From Streptomyces sp. DH37 (GTDB lineage Bacteria > Actinomycetota > Actinomycetes > Streptomycetales > Streptomycetaceae), in the NCBI RefSeq assembly GCF_029813835.1, contig NZ_JARVKV010000023.1, forward strand, positions 16,759 to 80,758: DNA of 64,000 bases, given 5' to 3'. A program made the translations under genes and the position numbers. This document shows positions 9,984 to 16,113 of this stretch, piece after piece. Below the pieces are notes generated by a model. That model was not told where the DNA came from. It searched no databases and worked only from the letters and a program-made list of their open reading frames with translations. Within the stretch, counting starts at the first letter, position 1, and each line of letters begins with the position of its first letter.

Positions 9984-10784
9984 ATGACCGCCCCCTCCCG
10001 CGCCCTCCCCCGTTCCGCGCCCCCGCTGGTCGCGGTCGCCCACGGCTCCCGCGACCCCGAGGCGCCGCGCACCGTCACCGCGCTGCTCGACCTCGTACGG
10101 TCGCTGCGGCCCGGTCTGCGGGTGGAGCCCGGCCACGTCGAGCTGAACGAACCGCTGCTGCCGGACGCGCTGGACGCGTTGCCCGGCGGCCCCGACGGCA
10201 CGGCGGTCCTCGTCCCGCTGCTCCTCGGCCGCGGCCACCACGTCAAGCACGACCTGCCCGGGGCCGCTGCCGCCGCCGGGCACCTGTCCGTGCGGATCGC
10301 CGCTCCGCTGGGCCCGCACCCGCTGCTGGCCGAGGCGCTGGCCGCGCGGCTGGCCGAGACGGGCTGGACGGGCGCCCGCGACCCCCGCGCCGGCGGCGTC
10401 GTGCTGGCCGCCGCCGGATCCCGCGACCCGGAGTCGGCCCGGGACGCCGGGCGGACGGCCGCCCTGCTCTCCGCCCGCCTCGGCGGCGTCCCGGTCGTGC
10501 CCGCCTACGCCTCGGCCGCCGGGCCGACCGTCCCCGAGGCGGTGGCCGCCCTGCGGGCCTCCGGCCGCCGCGACATCGCCCTCGCCTCGTACTTCACCGC
10601 GCCGGGCCTCTTCGCCGCCCGGTGCGCGCGGGCCGTCCCCGGCCTGCCCGCCGCCCGTCCGCTGGGCGCGCACCCGGCGCTGGCCCGCCTCGTCCTGCAC
10701 CGCTACGACGAGGCCCGCGCCCGCGCCGCGGCCCGTCCGCCCGCCCTCCGCCCGGTGCGGGGCGCCCTGGCCCGCGCGTCCTGA
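9984..10784 (+). CDS. CbiX/SirB-like sirohydrochlorin chelatase family protein
   Basis: A 266-residue protein of the class II chelatase family, which inserts Fe or Co into sirohydrochlorin for siroheme or cobalamin. Two similar halves can be seen. The first starts with VAVAHGSRDPEAP and has LLLGRGHHVKHDLP near residue 80. The second starts with VLAAAGSRDPESARD and ends with an ASYFTAPGLF segment. The histidines in AHGSRD and GRGHHVKHD are candidate metal ligands; the second half has Ala in place of His in AAGSRD. An upstream in-frame GTG at 9921 exists, but the ATG at 9984 gives a family-like N-terminus. It is divergent from the nitrate reductase gene, consistent with siroheme supply. Confidence 0.85.
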   Translation: MTAPSRALPRSAPPLVAVAHGSRDPEAPRTVTALLDLVRSLRPGLRVEPGHVELNEPLLPDALDALPGGPDGTAVLVPLLLGRGHHVKHDLPGAAAAAGHLSVRIAAPLGPHPLLAEALAARLAETGWTGARDPRAGGVVLAAAGSRDPESARDAGRTAALLSARLGGVPVVPAYASAAGPTVPEAVAALRASGRRDIALASYFTAPGLFAARCARAVPGLPAARPLGAHPALARLVLHRYDEARARAAARPPALRPVRGALARAS

Positions 10785-10829
10785 CCGCCGGGGGCCGTCC
10801 GGGACCGCCCGTGTGTCACCCGGGGCGGC

Positions 10830-10841
10830 TAGCGTCGGTGT
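10830..10841 (+). promoter_or_regulatory. Possible -10 box giving a leaderless dgt transcript
   Basis: TAGCGT (10830-10835) is followed by six bases and then the ATG at 10842. A transcript from this -10 would begin at or next to the start codon. No ribosome binding site precedes the ATG. The -35 is poor. Confidence 0.4.
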
Positions 10842-12215
10842 ATGCACGGCAGGTATGGCGATGCGTACGCCATGGACGACACGACGGACGACACCACAGC
10901 CGACACGGTGGCCGACACGGTGGAGCACGTCGCCGGCTACGGCGGCGCGGCGCTGGAGCGCTGGGTGCCCGAGCCCGACAAACGGCCCGGCCGCACCGCC
11001 TTCCAGCGCGACCGGGCACGGGTGCTGCACTCCGCCGCGCTGCGGCGGCTCGCGGGCAAGACCCAGGTCGTCACCCCCGACGGCGCCGCCCCGGCGTGGG
11101 ACGCCACCCCCCGCACCCGGCTGACGCACTCCCTGGAGTGCGCCCAGGTCGGCCGGGAACTGGGCGCCGCGCTCGGCTGCGACCCCGATCTGGTGGAGAC
11201 GGCCTGCCTCGCCCACGACCTGGGCCACCCGCCCTTCGGGCACAACGGCGAGCGCGTGCTGGACGAGATCGCCGGGCCCTGCGGCGGCTTCGAGGGCAAC
11301 GCGCAGTCGCTGCGGCTGCTGTCCCGGCTGGAGCCGAAACGGTTCGTCGAGGAGAGCGGCGGAGCGGGCGGCGGCCGGCTGGTCAGCGTCGGCCTCAACC
11401 TCACCCGCGCCGCCCTGGACGCCGCCACCAAGTACCCCTGGCCGCGCGGCGGCCACCCCACCGACCCGGCCTCGAGGAAGTTCGGCGTCTACGAGGACGA
11501 CCTGCCGGTCTTCGCATGGTTCCGGCGCGGCGCCCCCGAGCACGGGCAGTGCTTCGAGGCGCAGGTCATGGACTGGTCCGACGACGTCGCCTACTCCGTC
11601 CACGACGTCGAGGACGGCCTGCACGCCGGCCACCTCGACCCCAACCTGCTGCTGGCCGACCCCGAGCGCCGCGAGGTCCTCGCCGTCGCCGCCGAGCGCT
11701 ACGCCCCGCCCGGCACCGAGGAGGCGGAACTCGCCGAGGCCCTGGACCGGCTGCTGGACCAGGAGTGGTGGCCGCACGGCTACGACGGGACGGCCGTCGC
11801 CCAGGCCCGGCTGAAGGACGCCACCAGCCAGCTCATCGGCCGCTTCTGCCTGGCCGCCGAGGGCGCGACCCGGGCGGCGTACGGCACGGGCCGGCTCACC
11901 CGCCACGCCGCCCGCCTGGTGGTGCCGCGCGGGACGCGGCTGGAGTGCGACGTGCTCAAGGCCGTCGCCGACCGGTACGTCATGCAGCGCCCCGACCAGG
12001 AGCGGCTGCGCGGCGAGCAGCGCGACATCCTGACCGGGCTGGCCGAGGCGCTGACCGCACGCGCCCCGGACGGCCTGGACCCGCAGTTCCGCGCGCTGTT
12101 CGCGGAGGCCGGCGACGACCGGGCCCGGCTGCGCGTGATCGTCGACCAGATCGCCTCCCTCACCGACGCCTCGGCCCGCCGCCTGCACGCCCGCCTCACG
12201 GGCGCGGCGGTGTGA
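10842..12215 (+). CDS. dgt: Deoxyguanosinetriphosphate triphosphohydrolase family protein
   Basis: A 457-residue HD-domain hydrolase expected to cleave dGTP, or dNTPs generally, to the nucleoside and triphosphate. The HD signature is clear: TRLTHSLE near residue 95, and [13 protein letters not shown] around 125-137 with the metal-binding His-Asp pair. [16 protein letters not shown] near residue 245 supplies the distal Asp. The length fits type II dGTPases. The first 25 residues are Asp/Thr-rich and weakly conserved, so starting at the ATG at 10872 is possible. The absence of a ribosome binding site and a TAGCGT box six bases upstream favour 10842 as a leaderless start. A 16-bp hairpin follows. 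Confidence 0.93.
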   Translation: MHGRYGDAYAMDDTTDDTTADTVADTVEHVAGYGGAALERWVPEPDKRPGRTAFQRDRARVLHSAALRRLAGKTQVVTPDGAAPAWDATPRTRLTHSLECAQVGRELGAALGCDPDLVETACLAHDLGHPPFGHNGERVLDEIAGPCGGFEGNAQSLRLLSRLEPKRFVEESGGAGGGRLVSVGLNLTRAALDAATKYPWPRGGHPTDPASRKFGVYEDDLPVFAWFRRGAPEHGQCFEAQVMDWSDDVAYSVHDVEDGLHAGHLDPNLLLADPERREVLAVAAERYAPPGTEEAELAEALDRLLDQEWWPHGYDGTAVAQARLKDATSQLIGRFCLAAEGATRAAYGTGRLTRHAARLVVPRGTRLECDVLKAVADRYVMQRPDQERLRGEQRDILTGLAEALTARAPDGLDPQFRALFAEAGDDRARLRVIVDQIASLTDASARRLHARLTGAAV

Positions 12216-12300
12216 GGGCGGGCCGGCCGCCGTCCCGGCGCCAACGGCACGGACACCGGTCACACTCGCGTGTGAACAGGCCGCCTTCGCGTTCCGGCGG

Positions 12301-12335
12301 CCGGCAGGGCCCGCCGTGCCGGCGGGCCCTGCCGG
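12301..12335. terminator. 16-bp perfect hairpin between dgt and the LPMO gene
   Basis: A perfect 16-bp stem (12301-12316 with 12320-12335) and TGC loop sits midway between two convergent genes. It has no T-run on either side, as is usual for Streptomyces terminators. It probably acts in both directions. Confidence 0.8.
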
Positions 12336-12395
12336 GACGGGCGGCGGGGCCTGTCCGGCCGCCCGTCACAGCCGCTTCGGTGACGCGGGCACCGT

Positions 12396-13145
12396 TCAGC
12401 AGGCGCCCAGGTCCCGCCAGACGCCGGAGACGCCCGGTTCCTCGCCGCGCGTCCACCACGCGGCCCGCCAGGCGTGGTTCCGGTGCGTCACGGTCTGGCC
12501 GCCGGTGTAGGCCACGGACCGGTCCCAGGCGGCGGAGGAGGCGCACTCGGCCGGCGGGGCCGGCGTCTCGCCGCCGCCGCCGTCACCCCCGCCGCTGCCG
12601 ACCTGCACGTCCACGCAGTTGTAGAACGCGTTGGCGGTGTCCGCGACGTTCCACACGGCGAGGATCTTGTGCTTGCCGGCGGGCAGGCCGGAGAGGGTGT
12701 GCGAGATGTTCGACGGCGGGCGGGCGCCGCCCTGGTTGAACTGCTTGAACAGAACGCCGTCGACGTAGTAGTCCCAGGTGCTGGTGCTGTGCGCGGCGGT
12801 CAGCCGCCACTGGAAGGTGACCGTGCTGGAGACCTGGGTCACCGGCCAGTTCCTGCTGTCGTCGTCCAGGAAGGTCCAGCGGGTGCCGCCGCTGCACAGG
12901 CGCGAGCCCTTGGGGGCCTCGACGCTCTGGGGCTCGTACTGCAGGCCGTCGCAGCCGGTGACCCGCCCGGTGGCACAGTGGTCCTGGCGGCTGGGCGGGG
13001 AGGTGATCCAGCCGTGGGCGCTCGCCGGTTTTGCCGAGGTCATGACAATCATGAGGGGCAGTGCCAGTGCGAAGGCGAAGAGCGAGGCCAGCAGTCTCGC
13101 GGGACTCCTTCGTGTCGTCCGTGGGGTTCGCCTGGTCGGATTCAT
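12396..13145 (-). CDS. Secreted AA10 lytic polysaccharide monooxygenase with CBM5/12
   Basis: A 249-residue secreted copper enzyme that cleaves crystalline chitin oxidatively. The signal peptide (residues 1-43) has a hydrophobic core and ends in KPASA before His44. That His becomes the N-terminal residue of the copper histidine brace, with His119 (LTAAHSTSTW) as the second ligand. The AA10 domain runs to about residue 185. A Gly-rich then Thr/Pro linker follows, and the end (about 205-249) is a small carbohydrate-binding module with conserved Trp and Tyr (AWDRSVAYTGGQTVTHRNHAW). The start is fixed by GAAGGAG seven bases before the ATG. Two DasR-like sites upstream support chitin/N-acetylglucosamine control. 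Confidence 0.95.
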   Translation of the reverse strand: MNPTRRTPRTTRRSPARLLASLFAFALALPLMIVMTSAKPASAHGWITSPPSRQDHCATGRVTGCDGLQYEPQSVEAPKGSRLCSGGTRWTFLDDDSRNWPVTQVSSTVTFQWRLTAAHSTSTWDYYVDGVLFKQFNQGGARPPSNISHTLSGLPAGKHKILAVWNVADTANAFYNCVDVQVGSGGGDGGGGETPAPPAECASSAAWDRSVAYTGGQTVTHRNHAWRAAWWTRGEEPGVSGVWRDLGAC

Positions 13146-13261
13146 GTGGGGGCTCCTTCTCCGTCGTCGCGCCGGCCCGGCCCGGCCCGCTCGTTGAGCG
13201 GTGCGGGGGGTGGTGTCGCGGCGGGTCGTTCCGGGGTTGGGGCGCGTTGCCATGACGGTAA

Positions 13262-13277
13262 GTTGGTACAGACCAAT
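13262..13277. promoter_or_regulatory. DasR-like responsive element, proximal
   Basis: GTTGGTACAGACCAAT closely resembles the DasR site ACTGGTCTAGACCAGT of Streptomyces chitin genes. It lies 117 bases upstream of the LPMO ATG. DasR represses chitinolytic genes until amino sugars bind it (established). Binding here is inferred. Confidence 0.65.
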
Positions 13278-13470
13278 TGGCGAGGCCGTTTTCGGCTCGG
13301 ACCGGGGCGCCGCGGCGGTGTGCGGCCGGGTCCGGCGCGCGGGGTCCGGTCGTGGGCGGAGTGCGGTCCGCACAGGTCGAACCGGAGCCGGACGGCCGCC
13401 GAGGGAGGCGCCGGACTCCGCCGCGTGCCGGATGCGACGGGGAATGCGGCGGTATGCCGGGTTGTCCGAA

Positions 13471-13486
13471 ACTGGTACAGACCAAT
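13471..13486. promoter_or_regulatory. DasR-like responsive element, distal
   Basis: ACTGGTACAGACCAAT shares 14 consecutive bases (TGGTACAGACCAAT) with the proximal site and also matches the DasR consensus. It is 209 bases further upstream, close to 20 helical turns, in the otherwise gene-free region 13146-13565. Nothing else was seen in that region except the hairpin at its far end. Confidence 0.6.
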
Positions 13487-13511
13487 AGCCGGGGTGTGGT
13501 AAGGCGACGGC

Positions 13512-13561
13512 GCCCCGCCCCGCTCCGCCCCGCCGCACGGCGGGACGGGGCGGGGCGGGGC
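13512..13561 (-). terminator. Long GC hairpin after the cupin gene
   Basis: Tandem CCCCG and CGGGG blocks form an inverted repeat with a stem of about 24 bp, one mismatch and one G-T pair. It starts four bases after the cupin stop codon on the minus strand. It should terminate the cupin transcript and insulate the LPMO regulatory region. Confidence 0.75.
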
Positions 13562-13565
13562 GGGC

Positions 13566-13979
13566 TCAGCCGAGCGCGTGGCCGGTGGTGCTGTCCACGT
13601 GGGCGGGGATCTCCCCCTCGTGGCGGTCGCCGGTCGAGGCCGTCCCCGTGGGCTCGAACATCAGGATCGACCCGCCCGGCGACGACGGCCGGTGCTCGGT
13701 GCCGCGCGGCACCACGAAGACGTCCCCCTTGCCGAGCACGACGGTGCTCTCGTTGCCGTCGGCGTCGCGCAGGGCGACGTCGAAGCGGCCGTCGAGGACG
13801 AGGAAGAACTCGTCGGTGTCCTCGTGCACGTGCCAGACGTGCTCGCCCCGGACGTGGGCGATCCGCACGTCGTAGTCGTTCACGCGGGTCACGATCCGGG
13901 GGCTGTAGACGTCGGAGAAGGAGGCCAGCGCCTCGGCCAGGTTCACGGGCTGCTCGATGTTCACGGGCTTCTCGTCCAT
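13566..13979 (-). CDS. Small cupin-domain protein
   Basis: A 137-residue single-domain cupin. Cupin motif 1 is GEHVWHVHEDTDEFFLVLDG around residues 47-66, with the two His and the Glu that normally bind a metal. Motif 2 is VFVVPRGTEHRPSS near 90-103, with the third His. The substrate is not predictable; this type includes isomerases, dioxygenases and binding proteins. The ATG at 13979 is preferred over one nine bases upstream because GGAGG is nine bases before it. It follows the phosphatase-family gene on the same strand by 59 bases and is closed by a long hairpin. Confidence 0.88.
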   Translation of the reverse strand: MDEKPVNIEQPVNLAEALASFSDVYSPRIVTRVNDYDVRIAHVRGEHVWHVHEDTDEFFLVLDGRFDVALRDADGNESTVVLGKGDVFVVPRGTEHRPSSPGGSILMFEPTGTASTGDRHEGEIPAHVDSTTGHALG

Positions 13980-14038
13980 GGCGGCCATCCTCCACCACCG
14001 TGCGCCCGGCCGTCCCGTGCCGGTGCGGTCGCGTCCGC

Positions 14039-14863
14039 TCAGGGGGTCGGCTCGGAGGCCAGGTCCACGACGACGGCGGCGTGGTCGGACGGCCAGGTGC
14101 CGCCGACCGGGCCGTCGCCCGCGCGCCGCACGGCCGTGACGCGGCCCAGCCCGTCCGGGCCGGGCGGGCCGACGTGGACGTAGTCGACCCGGGCGCTGGG
14201 CCGGAAGGTGGCCGCGACATAGGGGTTGGCCGCGTCCCGGGTCGCGGCGGGGGCCGCCGGGTCGGCGTACTCCCAGGCGTCCAGCAGCACCTGGCCCTCG
14301 ACGGCGGGGGCGGTCCGGTAACCGCCCATCAGCCGGATCTCGTCGGCGTCGGGCCGGGCGTTGAAGTCCCCGGTGACGACCGGGGGGAAGCCGCCCCCGC
14401 CCCGGTGGGCCGCGACGAACTCCGCCAGGACCGCGACCTGCCGGCAGCGCAGGGCCGAGGCGTGGGCGGTCGAGGTCAGATGGGTGGTGAAGAACGGCAC
14501 CGGGTGGCCGGGCGCGTCCAGCCGCGCGTACAGCGCCGCCCGTCCGTCGTCGCCCTCGGCCGGGGGCAGCCGCACCACCGCGCGGTCCGTGACGGGCCAG
14601 CGGCTGAGCACGGCGTTGCCGACGCCGAGCTCCGGGTCGTCCAGCCGCTTCCGCCACTGCCCGGGTACGTCCCAGGCAGCCCAGGTCCAGTGCATGCCCA
14701 GCTCGTCCGCGAGCCACCCGGCGAGGTTCTCCCCGCCGCGGTCCCACACCTCCTGCAGCCCCACCACGTCGGGCCGCAGCTCGCGCAGTACCGCGAGGAT
14801 CGCCGTGCGCCGCTCCTCCCACGGGCCGAACCGCCACCACACGTTCCACGTCACCACGCGCAT
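14039..14863 (-). CDS. Endonuclease/exonuclease/phosphatase-family protein
   Basis: A 274-residue member of the EEP superfamily, metal-dependent phosphodiesterases that include DNase I, AP endonucleases and lipid phosphatases. The signature residues are present: TWNVWW at the N-terminus (Asn), DVVGLQEVW near residue 35 (metal Glu), THLTS near 135, TGDFNARPDADE near 170 (Asp and Asn), and SDHAAVVVDL at the end (Asp-His). No signal peptide is seen, so it should be cytosolic. The start at MRVVTW is chosen because it sits at the beginning of the fold. Substrate unknown. Confidence 0.88.
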   Translation of the reverse strand: MRVVTWNVWWRFGPWEERRTAILAVLRELRPDVVGLQEVWDRGGENLAGWLADELGMHWTWAAWDVPGQWRKRLDDPELGVGNAVLSRWPVTDRAVVRLPPAEGDDGRAALYARLDAPGHPVPFFTTHLTSTAHASALRCRQVAVLAEFVAAHRGGGGFPPVVTGDFNARPDADEIRLMGGYRTAPAVEGQVLLDAWEYADPAAPAATRDAANPYVAATFRPSARVDYVHVGPPGPDGLGRVTAVRRAGDGPVGGTWPSDHAAVVVDLASEPTP

Positions 14864-15005
14864 CCGCCGCCCCTGCTCCCTGCATCGCCCCTGGTGGGGC
14901 CATGGACGTACCCCGTTCACCGCCCCGGTACCCGCCCGATGTGACGCGCAGCGGTCCGGAGGGGGAACGGTTCGGATACGGTCGCGGAGGCCGTGTGCAC
15001 GGCGT

Positions 15006-15046
15006 GCGGGACGGACCGGGCGGACCGGGCGGTCCGGGCGGACCGG
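15006..15046. repeat. Short GGACCGGGC-type tandem repeat
   Basis: About four imperfect 9-base units of the form CGGACCGGG or CGGTCCGGG lie in the gap between the EEP gene start and the alpha/beta hydrolase gene end (14864-15135). The units are partly self-complementary. No gene is seen in this gap. Confidence 0.5.
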
Positions 15047-15135
15047 CGCCCGGGCCGTACGGGACCGGCCGACGCGCCCCGGTGTTCACGGACCTGACGG
15101 ACCGTCCCCGAGGCGGGGGCGCGGGGCCGGGCGCG

Positions 15136-15918
15136 TCACTCGGCCGACTCCAGGAAGTCCGCTATCGCCGGGGCGAAGGACGGGTCCCGCACGGCCGTCA
15201 GGTGGTCGCCGTACAGCGTCCGCAGGGAGGCGCGGGGGATCGCGTCGGCGAGCACCTGCGGGCGTCCGGCCAGCGGGTCGTCCACCCCCGCGAGCACCAG
15301 GGTCGGCACCGTGACGTCCGCCAGCGCGGTCGGGCCCCGGTGCATGGACCTGCCCTGCGCGGCCAGGGCGCGGCGGTCGGCGCCCACCTCGTCCGCCCAG
15401 ATCCGCAGGCCGGTCATCCGCAGCGGCACGTCCGCCGGGTCCTCCGCCAGCAGCGCCGCCACCACCAGCTCCGGCGGCAGCTCCCGGGTGTCCACCCCGC
15501 CCAGCTCCACCACCGCGGCCCCCACCCCGCCGACGACCAGCCGGGTGACGCGCTCGTCCCGCGCGGCGGCCAGCAGCGCGGTGACCGCGCCCATCGAGTA
15601 GCCCACCAGGTGCACCCGTCCGTCGCCCAGGACGTCCAGCAGGCCCAGCAGGTCGCGCGCCATGGCGGTCTCGCCGTAGAGCCGGGAGTCGTGCGGCTTG
15701 TCGGAGCAGCCGTGGCCGCGCGCGTCGATGCCGACCACCCGCCGCCCCCGCCGGGTCAGCACCTCGACGACGCCGGGCCGGACCCAGTTGGAGTGGGTGT
15801 CGGCGATGAAGCCGTGATGCAGCACCACGGTCGGCAGTCCCCGGTCGCCGCCGGGCGCCGGATCCCAGCGGTGGTAGCGGATGGTCACGCCGTCGAAGGA
15901 GGTGAACTCGCGTGTCAT
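15136..15918 (-). CDS. Alpha/beta hydrolase
   Basis: A 260-residue single-domain alpha/beta hydrolase, probably a cytosolic esterase or lactonase-like enzyme. The oxyanion region HHGFIADTHSNW is near residue 35 and GHGCSDKP near 65. The nucleophile elbow GYSMGAV places the catalytic Ser near 107. The acid is the Asp in AGVDDPLAG, and the His is in YGDHLTAV near 237. There is no signal peptide. It is divergent from the large LuxR regulator; the 195-base gap holds a TGTGC-N4-GCACA inverted repeat. The substrate cannot be deduced. Confidence 0.9.
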   Translation of the reverse strand: MTREFTSFDGVTIRYHRWDPAPGGDRGLPTVVLHHGFIADTHSNWVRPGVVEVLTRRGRRVVGIDARGHGCSDKPHDSRLYGETAMARDLLGLLDVLGDGRVHLVGYSMGAVTALLAAARDERVTRLVVGGVGAAVVELGGVDTRELPPELVVAALLAEDPADVPLRMTGLRIWADEVGADRRALAAQGRSMHRGPTALADVTVPTLVLAGVDDPLAGRPQVLADAIPRASLRTLYGDHLTAVRDPSFAPAIADFLESAE

Positions 15919-15970
15919 GGGCAGACGGTAAGACCGCCGGTCGCGGCTCAGCGGCCGGCGGAGCTGCCGT

Positions 15971-15984
15971 TGTGCAAACGCACA
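15971..15984. promoter_or_regulatory. Inverted repeat between hydrolase and LuxR regulator genes
   Basis: TGTGC-AAAC-GCACA is a 5-bp inverted repeat 53 bases upstream of the hydrolase ATG and 130 bases upstream of the LuxR gene. It is a candidate operator shared by both promoters. The arms are short, so it could be chance. Confidence 0.25.
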
Positions 15985-16113
15985 CACCGCCCGGCCGACC
16001 GCTGGGCCGCGGTCGCGACGTGGCCGCATTGTCATGGACACTTTGCTGGCCCGGTGCTGTCGTGAAGGGACACTCGGGCTACCTGACAGTCCCTTCCGAG
16101 GAGGGATGCGCGG

